Source: Paenimyroides ummariense
Lineage (GTDB): Bacteria > Bacteroidota > Bacteroidia > Flavobacteriales > Flavobacteriaceae
DNA length: 64,000 bases
Assembly (NCBI RefSeq): GCF_900115115.1
Contig: NZ_FOVI01000002.1
Span: forward strand, 124,001 to 188,000
Direction of reading: 5' to 3'
Position 1 is the stretch's first letter, and every line of letters starts with the position of its first letter. The translations under genes and the position numbers were made by a program. Positions 8,864 through 15,609 of the stretch are shown piece by piece. Under the pieces are notes generated by a model. The model was not told the DNA's origin, did no database searches, and saw only the letters and a program-made list of their open reading frames with translations.

Positions 8864-9667
8864 ATGGCAAGACAAAAAGGACTTATGAAGTATGTCGGAA
8901 CGATTGGCGATGTGCGACACTTCAAGATAAAAGGTCAAAAAGGATTTTTCGCCGGAATGGTTGGCGGTCCCACCGCTGAACAAATCAAAACTGCTCCCGA
9001 ATTTGAACGTACCCGTGAGAATATGAACGAATTTGGTGGATGTGCCAGAGCTGGCAAATCGGTAAGAACCGCTCTTTCTTCGCTGATGTCCAAAATGGCA
9101 GATAGCAAGGTTACGGGACGTTTAACTTCTGTAATGAAGAAAATCAACTTAGAAGATGGAACGGAAGCCAGAGGCTACCGTAAAGTCGAAATTTCAACCC
9201 AAAGGACCTATTTGTTAGGTTTTGAGTTCAACAAAGGAATTTCTCTAAGTACGGTTTTCAATGCTCCGTATGATGTAGAACACACTGCAGGGCGTGAAAG
9301 TGCCGATTTTATCGTTGCACCGTTCAATCCTGTGGATCTGATTGCTTCGCCAATTGGTGCTACGCATTTTCGCTTGGTTAATGCATTAGCGGTTATTTCC
9401 GATTTTGTTTATAATGCAACTACAGGAACATACGATCCTGATGACATTACAAACAACGAACTGAATATCGTTGAATATTCGGCTTATATTCCTTTGAATA
9501 CGGATTATGCAGGCGGAACATTAACCGCTACACTTCCGGGAACTCCTACACTCGGAGCAAACGTAACGGTTATTCAATGTATCGGTATTGAATTCTTCCA
9601 GGAAGTTAACGGTACTTATTACACGCTCAATTCGGGTAACAGTTTACGCATAGAAGATGCCTTTTAA
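8864..9667 (+). CDS. conserved hypothetical protein of Bacteroidetes mobile elements
   Basis: This 267-residue cytoplasmic-looking protein begins MARQKGLMKYVGTIGDVRHFK. I chose this ATG because the upstream 28 in-frame codons from a GTG look non-coding. The N-terminal half is basic and Gly-rich (GGPTAEQIKTAPEFERTREN), and the C-terminal half is beta-rich and acidic. Proteins with this opening often sit beside small membrane and DUF5675-like genes in Bacteroidetes islands. A structural or DNA-binding role is possible but not shown. A hairpin follows at 9678-9705. Confidence 0.65.
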   Translation: MARQKGLMKYVGTIGDVRHFKIKGQKGFFAGMVGGPTAEQIKTAPEFERTRENMNEFGGCARAGKSVRTALSSLMSKMADSKVTGRLTSVMKKINLEDGTEARGYRKVEISTQRTYLLGFEFNKGISLSTVFNAPYDVEHTAGRESADFIVAPFNPVDLIASPIGATHFRLVNALAVISDFVYNATTGTYDPDDITNNELNIVEYSAYIPLNTDYAGGTLTATLPGTPTLGANVTVIQCIGIEFFQEVNGTYYTLNSGNSLRIEDAF

Positions 9668-9677
9668 ACAAACTAAT

Positions 9678-9705
9678 CAAAGCCTTCTGTCAAGAGGGCT
9701 TTTTG
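9678..9705 (+). terminator. possible terminator after the MARQKG protein gene
   Basis: AAAGCC and GGCTTT pair around a 12-base loop and are followed by TTGTTT. It is weak and may be partly read through into the next gene. Confidence 0.4.
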
Positions 9706-9728
9706 TTTAACCCTTAAAATCAAAAACG

Positions 9729-10181
9729 ATGCGTACAAAAATCATAAGAGTTGCCGAAGGCAAGCAAAGTACATTAAGCCAATTATACATTGATGATATA
9801 TTTCAATGCTACTTACTGGAAGATAAAATCCGTGATGTCAAAATACCAAAGCAAACCGCTATTCCAAAAGGAAATTACACATTAAGGCTCAACACCTGGG
9901 GTGGAATGAATGCCGAGTATCGGCAGAAATTCCCAAAGTTCCACAAAGGAATGATTGAAATTAACGGACTTCCGAATTTCAGTTTTGTGTATATCCACAT
10001 TGGAAACACATACCGACAAACCGCAGGCTGTCCGTTGTGTGGTTTCGGTTTTGAAATGGTTAATGGCGATTACCAGGTATTAAGAAGTAAAGATGCTTAT
10101 CAGATGATCTATCCAAAGCTTTTAGCCTTAGCCCAGGATCAGCATAACGGCATCAGTATCGAAAACAATTTTCAATTTTAA
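9729..10181 (+). CDS. DUF5675-like protein
   Basis: This 150-residue protein has no signal peptide and resembles the Bacteroidetes DUF5675 family: an opening beta sheet (LSQLYIDDIFQCYLLED), then IPKGNYTLRLNTWGG, then a conserved end containing YIHIGNTYRQTAGCPLCG. The GNT...GC pattern recalls L,D-transpeptidase-like cysteine motifs, but no function is established. It lies 60 bases after the preceding gene and 11 bases before the small membrane gene, so the three probably form one transcript. Confidence 0.65.
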   Translation: MRTKIIRVAEGKQSTLSQLYIDDIFQCYLLEDKIRDVKIPKQTAIPKGNYTLRLNTWGGMNAEYRQKFPKFHKGMIEINGLPNFSFVYIHIGNTYRQTAGCPLCGFGFEMVNGDYQVLRSKDAYQMIYPKLLALAQDQHNGISIENNFQF

Positions 10182-10192
10182 AATTCAAGACA

Positions 10193-10438
10193 ATGAAAAA
10201 AGATAGTTTAAATTTTGTAGAGCGTGTGAAAGCTCCAACTCCGAAATGGTTCAAAACTATTCGGAACGTAGGCATTACATTAACAGCCGTAGGCGGTGCA
10301 ATTTTGGCGTCTCCCGTAGCTTTACCTGCAACGATTGTAACGGTAGCCGGTTATGTGTTATTAGGCGGAACGGTGGCGACTGCGATTGCTCAAACGGCAA
10401 TGAGTTCCGAAGATAAAGACAAAGAAAGTCCTGAGTAA
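10193..10438 (+). CDS. small two-helix membrane protein
   Basis: This 81-residue protein has a charged N-terminus followed by two hydrophobic segments, about residues 24-45 (IRNVGITLTAVGGAILASPVA) and 46-70 (IVTVAGYVLLGGTVATAIAQ), and an acidic tail (SSEDKDKESPE). The topology resembles a holin or small integral protein. Adjacent genes suggest a phage-derived or island-specific cassette. Function unknown. Confidence 0.6.
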   Translation: MKKDSLNFVERVKAPTPKWFKTIRNVGITLTAVGGAILASPVALPATIVTVAGYVLLGGTVATAIAQTAMSSEDKDKESPE

Positions 10439-10463
10439 TCAGGATTAATTTTTCAAATTTTAA

Positions 10464-10492
10464 ATCCTGTCCGTTTGGGCAGGATTTTTTAT
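10464..10492 (+). terminator. Rho-independent terminator after the small membrane protein
   Basis: AATCCTG and CAGGATT pair around the loop TCCGTTTGGG, followed by TTTTTATTTT. It ends the 8.9-10.4 kb transcript. Confidence 0.75.
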
Positions 10493-10576
10493 TTTACTTC
10501 ACTCGTTTTCAAATCAGGTGCGGTTATGTGTCCTTTATATGGCTTACATTATGCCTTTAAAGGATAAAACAAAAAG

Positions 10577-10999
10577 CTATCTCTTCAAATGTCTTGAAAT
10601 GTAAATGTGTTTCAATTCTGAAATCAAAAGTAGTTGCTCATACATTGCACGTTCTTTTTGCTCTAAAGCTTTCACTTTCTGAACATCATTGGTAAATACT
10701 TGTTCTTTGCCTTTTACGTAATTGATTTGTTCAAAAATGAAGTCTTTAAAATCGTTTATGCGGATAAATGGAATGACCGAACCAACTAATAGTTGATGAA
10801 AGGCTTCTGTTTTCCATAATCCAAACAACATACTGCGGTAAACATCCAATTCCTGTGCATTACGGCAGGAAATAACAAAGCAATTCGGGCAAGGTATATC
10901 TAAGGGCTTACCAGTGTTTAAGCCTTTAGATAAAGCATAAAATTCAAATGCTGATTTTTGATTTTTCGGATTATAAGTAAAGATTTTAATTGCTTTCAT
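10577..10999 (-). CDS. DUF6943-like island protein
   Basis: This 140-residue protein opens MKAIKIFTYNPKNQKSAFEF and contains a conserved Cys/Pro block (LDIPCPNCFVISCRN), then a helical half. It resembles a small family (DUF6943) found repeatedly in Bacteroidetes integrative elements; this is recognition by eye. The CPNC motif could bind metal. Function unknown. It reads away from the structured non-coding region that starts about 90 bases upstream. Confidence 0.6.
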   Translation of the reverse strand: MKAIKIFTYNPKNQKSAFEFYALSKGLNTGKPLDIPCPNCFVISCRNAQELDVYRSMLFGLWKTEAFHQLLVGSVIPFIRINDFKDFIFEQINYVKGKEQVFTNDVQKVKALEQKERAMYEQLLLISELKHIYISRHLKR

Positions 11000-11091
11000 A
11001 TCGCATCACTTTTGAGGTTAGCTCCGCTTTTTTTATTGCTGTGGCTCAAAACCAAAACTTTTTTACAAAGAAAAAAACAGAAAAAAAAGAA

Positions 11092-12070
11092 AGCCGTTTC
11101 AAAGGTGGCGGGGCAAAAAATCCAAAAGGAAACGGAATAAGTCCCAAAGGGTGGCAAGGCAATGAAAATCACTTTGCGAAGCACCTTATTTTCCTTGCCA
11201 TTATGCCGTAGTCTTTTGGATTTTTTATTGAGCGTTGGCACTGTGCGGAGCCACCTACTTTTGCTTTCCTTTTTATTCTTTTTTCTTTTGGAAAATGTCC
11301 GATGACTTCCTTTCGAGCGTTGGCAATGGGGCAAACACTCCGCAGTAAAAAATAAAGCATACCATTATCTGAAGCGTGGGAAAAAAGCAAGGGTATGAGG
11401 TACGAAATACGCTTGCTGTGCGGTGATGTAATAAGGTGTGAACGGAATGGAACGAAATAAATGAAGGTAAATTTTCTTTAGCTTACCAAAATGGGATGTA
11501 GTGCAATGAGTGAACACTTTATGCAGCACATTGGCATAATAAAACTCTAATGCTTTATTTTTTTACTGCACCGCTGAAATGGGTGGTGGGGAGCGTGGCA
11601 AAGAAGCGAGGGCTGTGCGTTGGGAAGAAAAAATACGGCTTCTGAACCCCGAAAAATATCAGCATTGGATTTTGAGCGTAGGGATATTTTTTCGGGGTGA
11701 AGACTATGGCATTGGATATTTTACATAATGTTATTATAGGACAGCCTGTGCGGTTGGATGCTTGCATAAGCGAGGGAAAAGGCTGTGCGAAGCGAACCTA
11801 TAATGCCACATTATGTAACTTAGCTTCCGCCGATTTGCATACTGGCATAAACGGAACGGTGGTGGTGGTTGGAGTGCAGTGTCTTTTTGCTTTGTTTTTT
11901 AGTGTTGGACAGCTCTTTGCCACCGCAGGAACGAGGATGGCAATGTGCTGTGGAGCGTTGGCAAAAAACAACGCAAAAAGTATGACAGTTGCAAACGGCG
12001 GCATTGCCATAGAAGACAGACTAAGCGTTGGCTTTGTGCGGTTGGGTCTGGCTAAAGCCGTATTTTTTCT
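11092..12070 (+). ncRNA. candidate large structured non-coding RNA
   Basis: No credible gene lies between 11000 and 12112, yet the region holds a series of long, local, mostly nested inverted repeats. Pairs: 11115-11128 with 11213-11226 (14 bp perfect, enclosing GGCAAGG/CCTTGCC); 11342-11360 with 11550-11569 (19 bp, one bulge); 11647-11660 with 11683-11697 (14 bp, one bulge); 11721-11740 with 11798-11819 (TTACATAATGT plus ATTATAGG, enclosing ACAGCC/GGCTGT and GCTT/AAGC); 11827-11839 with 11990-12001 (12 bp, one bulge), enclosing 11883-11900 with 11963-11980 (17 of 18), which itself encloses ACAGC/GCTGT and TTGCCA/TGGCAA. AGCGTTGGCA occurs three times plus a nine-base copy, and TGTGCGG four times. 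The + strand is G/T-rich and ends in GGCTTT...AAAGCC then GTATTTTTT (12030-12068), terminator-like. I see no clear promoter. Confidence 0.55.
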
Positions 12071-12112
12071 TGGCGTGGGCAGATCGTGGAAAAATAGAAA
12101 TTATCTCAATGA

Positions 12113-12964
12113 TTATCTATCGAAATTTTCTTTTATAATTTTAGCAATTTCTTCTGTTTCTCTTAAGTTTCTTCCAGTTGTTTGAATAATAATACCGTAC
12201 CCAGCACTTTCCCAATGAAGAACTATTTCAATTTTTCCATCAGGAAATACTTTTCTAATCAACTCTCTGTCATTCGGATTAAATGGAAGTGAATTAATGA
12301 TTGATACTACATATTTAGATTTTACAAGCCGTTTAGAAAATGTTTTTAACTTATCCTTTCCGTGATCATCTCTTAATGAAATACTTTTACTGCTGAAATT
12401 TACGGGCGTTCCTATTAATTCAAGTTCTCCGGAATAAATTAAGTTTTTTTCAACGTCATTATTAGATATATGGTCTTCACCTGTTATGTTGTTAACCAAC
12501 ACATCCTGAATATTGAAATCATCATCAATTATTTCTTTGAATGAAATCTGAGGAAAATTCCAACAAAGATTTGTGTTCAAACTAATAGAAACTTTATCTT
12601 TTAAATAGCCAATTGCTAAGCCAATACAATATTTTTCTATTATTCCTACGCTTTCATTGTGATAATAAAATTTATTTAAATGCATTATCTGTTCCTCTAG
12701 AACATCTTCTCCAAAAGGTCTTTTTATAAAACTTAAAATAGTATTTTTTTCTCCTTGATGTTGTATTTCATATGCCCATTGAGTAAAACTCTTCCCATTA
12801 AGAACTGATATTGTACCTATATTAGTTGGAAATAAGATATGTGAAAAGCCATGCTTTTCCTTAACAATAGCAAAGACTTTTAGCATATTGATAAAGCTAG
12901 ATTTAAGCACATATTCATTCTCTGAATATGGTAGAAAAGATACTTCATTGAATACAACTTCCAT
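12113..12964 (-). CDS. unknown protein, last gene of the DUF262-ATPase operon
   Basis: This 283-residue protein has no signal peptide, membrane helix or motif I recognise. It opens MEVVFNEVSFLPYSENEYV, has a beta-rich middle, an acidic stretch near 155-175 (EIIDDDFNIQD, NNITGEDHISNND), and ends in HWESAGYGIIIQTTGRNLRETEE. Its ATG overlaps the ATPase stop by one base (TAATG), so it is translationally coupled to the ATPase. This implies a fixed partnership, either as effector or as substrate sensor, but I cannot say which. Codon use and AT content match the other operon genes. Confidence 0.75.
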   Translation of the reverse strand: MEVVFNEVSFLPYSENEYVLKSSFINMLKVFAIVKEKHGFSHILFPTNIGTISVLNGKSFTQWAYEIQHQGEKNTILSFIKRPFGEDVLEEQIMHLNKFYYHNESVGIIEKYCIGLAIGYLKDKVSISLNTNLCWNFPQISFKEIIDDDFNIQDVLVNNITGEDHISNNDVEKNLIYSGELELIGTPVNFSSKSISLRDDHGKDKLKTFSKRLVKSKYVVSIINSLPFNPNDRELIRKVFPDGKIEIVLHWESAGYGIIIQTTGRNLRETEEIAKIIKENFDR

Positions 12965-14079
12965 TATAGTAATTTTAGAAGTTGATTACTCCATTCATCC
13001 AAGAAGTCCTTGGGATATTCACTTAATTCCCCCTTATTGTCAATAGCAATTTCTACAACGTTCGAGAATTGTTCTTTATCTGTTGTTATTTTTTCAAAAT
13101 ACAATACACTAACATTTTCTTTCGAGACACCTCTCTTTTCATCTTTTGAGTGAAATTTTTTAGTTGCTACTCTTATTCCATTTAATATATGATCACTATG
13201 AGTTTCAATAAATATCTGTGCTCCAGATTGTGCCGCTAAAGCTATTAATTCACCAAGTTTTGCCTGTCCTTTTGGATGAATATGAGATTCTGGATTTTCA
13301 ATAACAATGATTTTACCTTCTTCTGCTGTGAGTAAGGCCAATATTATAGGCAACACATAAGAAATACCAAAACCAACATTTTTTGGTCGAAAAGCATTTG
13401 TTTTGGTATTAAGTAAATCAAATTGATAATCAAGAATTACTTTATTTATTTCAGGAACATACTTAGTATTTACAGATATTCCAGGGGATACTTCTTTTAA
13501 CCAAGCATTGATTTGATCATTTAGAATATTTGATGATACAGAACTGTGTTTCAAGTAATCTTTCACTTCATATTCCGAACCAAATACGTTGATAAAATAG
13601 GCAGCATATTCACCTAATAATCCAAGCTGTTTCTTATCTGAAACTACAATACTTGATGCATCATAAATATCCAGAGGTCCAACCCTTTCAGCACTTATAT
13701 ATTGAAATAATTTAGTTTGCTCTCTAAAATATTGCATTTGATCTTTTGCAAAACCATTTTCTGCTTCGAGCTTGTCTTTGTCACGTTGATAAATAAATTT
13801 CCAAGAGAAATTACGTTCGTCAAAATGAATTCCAAATTCTATAAAGTCTTCTTTCGCAAATTGATACAGAGCATCTCTACCTTGTCCAATTTCTGCTAAT
13901 AAACCATTAAGATCAAGTATTCTTTCTTCTAACTTATCACTTTGCATAAGCAATAAAAGCATCTGTATAAAGGAACTTTTCCCCATACCATTAAGCCCCA
14001 TCAATACGTTAAGGTTTTTCACAGAAACATTGATGTCTTTTAAAGACTTAAAGTTTTTTATTTCAATTTGATTAATCAT
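12964..14079 (-). CDS. AAA family ATPase, DUF3696-type (OLD/ABC-like)
   Basis: This 371-residue P-loop ATPase has Walker A GLNGMGKSS at residues 28-36 after the typical opening IEIKNFKSLKDINV. The ABC-signature region is GFGISYVLPIILALL, Walker B is IIVIENPESHIHP, and the switch histidine lies in IFIETHSDHILNG. The C-terminal block (VEIAIDNKGELSEYPKDFLDEW) is characteristic of DUF3696 ATPases. There is no TOPRIM domain, unlike true OLD nucleases. It lies 4 bases after the DUF262 gene and overlaps the next gene. Such ATPases act as sensors or motors in several defence systems; here the role is inferred from context. Confidence 0.85.
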   Translation of the reverse strand: MINQIEIKNFKSLKDINVSVKNLNVLMGLNGMGKSSFIQMLLLLMQSDKLEERILDLNGLLAEIGQGRDALYQFAKEDFIEFGIHFDERNFSWKFIYQRDKDKLEAENGFAKDQMQYFREQTKLFQYISAERVGPLDIYDASSIVVSDKKQLGLLGEYAAYFINVFGSEYEVKDYLKHSSVSSNILNDQINAWLKEVSPGISVNTKYVPEINKVILDYQFDLLNTKTNAFRPKNVGFGISYVLPIILALLTAEEGKIIVIENPESHIHPKGQAKLGELIALAAQSGAQIFIETHSDHILNGIRVATKKFHSKDEKRGVSKENVSVLYFEKITTDKEQFSNVVEIAIDNKGELSEYPKDFLDEWSNQLLKLL

Positions 14080-14083
14080 ACTA

Positions 14084-15187
14084 TTAACCTAAAAATTCAT
14101 TGATTATATTATTAAACTCTCTGTGTCTTAATAAGACATTTGCTCTACCTCCGGTATTACTCACTAAAGAGTCAGCAAACTTATTATCTATAGCTTTGTA
14201 AAACAGACTTTTGAACTTAGTCTTGTTTTTACGCAATAGATCTTGATCACTATTGTTCAATTTTGCAAAATGTACAGACACCACTTCAAATAAGGCTTTA
14301 TTGATTCTTTTATAATCTTTGGACTTACAGAAGGCTGAGTCTCCAAATATATCTTTGGACAAAATCATTGCTTTTTTAAATCTATTCTCTATATTTTTCT
14401 TTTCTTCTACAGAGCTTTGAGCTAATTTATCAAGAGCTTTATTCATATAAGTGTCCAAATCCTCTTCGTATTTATATTCTGATTCATAGTCCAAAATATA
14501 GAACGCAATAAACCTATTTATGAAATCTCTATCAAGCATTCGCTCAGACTTAATCTTTCTTCTTGTAGCGTCTAAAAACTCTTTACTTTCTGCTAACTTT
14601 TGAAGGTAAACAGCAACATCTTGATGCATTGCGTGACGTATCTCCTGGTCAGATAAATTCAATCCTCCGGTATTAATCCTTTTAAAAATATTAAATTTCA
14701 CATCTGGATCACCTTTTTCCAAGACATAACATTGTAAAGGGGTTTCGTTAATTTGCCTTTGCAGAGGTCTATCCAAATCATCCCATCCTTTTCCTTCATA
14801 TTCTTTGAGAAATTCTAAACCTGTAAGTTTTAATTCTTTGGTAACAATGAATCTTTTTAAACTAGTAAGCCGCTGTAATCCATCAATCACTAACCATTCA
14901 TCCGGATTACTTCCATCAAAATAAAAAACAGGAAGAGGGAAACGAATTAAAATAGATTCTATTAACCTACTTTGTTGTTCATCTTTCCACAAACCTTCTT
15001 TTCTTTGAAACTCCGTATTAAGTTTTATTTCCCCAAATTCTATCCTCTGAGCTATAGAATATATAGGAATTGTTTGAGGACGAATAACTATTTTATTAGG
15101 ATTAAATGGTTTCTTCATTCCAGTACCTTTATCCTCATTCTCTATAGAATCGTCTATTTCACTGTTAAATAAATTCACTTGTTCCAT
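14084..15187 (-). CDS. DUF262 (GmrS-like, ParB/Srx-fold) protein
   Basis: This 367-residue protein has a DUF262 domain: NTEFQRKEGLWKDEQQSRLIES and the nucleotide-binding DGLQR motif at residues 102-106 (the family form is DGQQR), followed by LTSLKRF. The second half is helical and Lys/Asp-rich, without the DUF1524 HNH nuclease seen in GmrSD type IV restriction enzymes. Family knowledge: DUF262 proteins hydrolyse NTPs and recognise modified DNA when paired with a nuclease. Here the partners are an AAA ATPase and an orphan protein. It lies 48 bases downstream of the XRE gene. Confidence 0.85.
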   Translation of the reverse strand: MEQVNLFNSEIDDSIENEDKGTGMKKPFNPNKIVIRPQTIPIYSIAQRIEFGEIKLNTEFQRKEGLWKDEQQSRLIESILIRFPLPVFYFDGSNPDEWLVIDGLQRLTSLKRFIVTKELKLTGLEFLKEYEGKGWDDLDRPLQRQINETPLQCYVLEKGDPDVKFNIFKRINTGGLNLSDQEIRHAMHQDVAVYLQKLAESKEFLDATRRKIKSERMLDRDFINRFIAFYILDYESEYKYEEDLDTYMNKALDKLAQSSVEEKKNIENRFKKAMILSKDIFGDSAFCKSKDYKRINKALFEVVSVHFAKLNNSDQDLLRKNKTKFKSLFYKAIDNKFADSLVSNTGGRANVLLRHREFNNIINEFLG

Positions 15188-15235
15188 ATTTTACAGGCTA
15201 AAACCTTGCACTATTTTAAATTACTAAAGAGAAAC

Positions 15236-15529
15236 TTATTTTGACTCATTGAATACATTTGTCAATTCCTCAATTGCTTCTTTTGCTAATGGCTCTTCTT
15301 TTATAATGCTATACATTTGATCAGCTAACCATAATTTTAAAAGGCTGTCTATGTCAATATCTAAAACCTGAGCAAAAATTTCAATAAACTCTTTCTTTGC
15401 TTGACGTTCTCCTCTCTCTATCTTACTCAATTGAGGAGTATCAATATTAAGAAGAGGAGCTACTTCTCTTAATAGCAATCCCTTTTGCTCTCTTAGATTT
15501 CTTATTTTCTCACCAAATTTACTCGCCAT
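15236..15529 (-). CDS. XRE-family regulator of the DUF262 operon (controller-like)
   Basis: This 97-residue protein has a helix-turn-helix at about residues 6-60 (FGEKIRNLREQKGLLLREVA, recognition helix DTPQLSKIERGER) and a helical tail. It matches the restriction-modification regulator at 58179-58484 in length and layout (FGE.I..LR...G..L, LSKIE...R, DI..L). I start it at ATG 15529: the longer TTG-initiated frame would run through the operator. It is the first gene of a four-gene operon and probably represses it through the palindrome just upstream. Confidence 0.85.
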   Translation of the reverse strand: MASKFGEKIRNLREQKGLLLREVAPLLNIDTPQLSKIERGERQAKKEFIEIFAQVLDIDIDSLLKLWLADQMYSIIKEEPLAKEAIEELTNVFNESK

Positions 15530-15552
15530 ACTTAAGTTTATAATATAATGAC

Positions 15553-15574
15553 TTGTCAATTATTGGCAAATATA
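15553..15574 (-). promoter_or_regulatory. autoregulatory promoter/operator of the XRE-DUF262 operon
   Basis: TTGTCA (15553-15558) and TGGCAA (15564-15569) form a palindrome around ATTAT. On the complement the -7 element TATATTTG (15567-15574, consensus TAnnTTTG) overlaps it by three bases. The same arrangement occurs at 58490-58511. Binding of the XRE protein would block the promoter. Confidence 0.7.
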
Positions 15575-15609
15575 ATTAATCATAGTGAATTAATAACCTG
15601 AAAAAACAT

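Noticed and set aside
10996..11390. Overlapping short ORFs on both strands (60-112 codons)
   Set aside because: Lys/Phe-rich translations of A and T tracts around the first long hairpin, with no coding character.
11092..12070. Group II intron or retron RNA
   Set aside because: No domain V-like 34-base hairpin, no intron-encoded protein inside, no msr/msd layout, and the only RT is 2.6 kb away with a different active site. Not excluded as an RT partner, but not supported.
11697..12185. 162-codon + strand ORF inside the structured non-coding region
   Set aside because: Its frame follows the inverted-repeat sequence, its composition is odd (Ala/Gly/Val/Cys runs) and it overlaps the end of the orphan gene on the other strand. 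The repeats explain the sequence better than coding does.
14084..15187. GmrSD type IV restriction system
   Set aside because: DUF262 is present but no DUF1524 HNH nuclease follows or is fused, and the partners are an AAA ATPase and an orphan protein.
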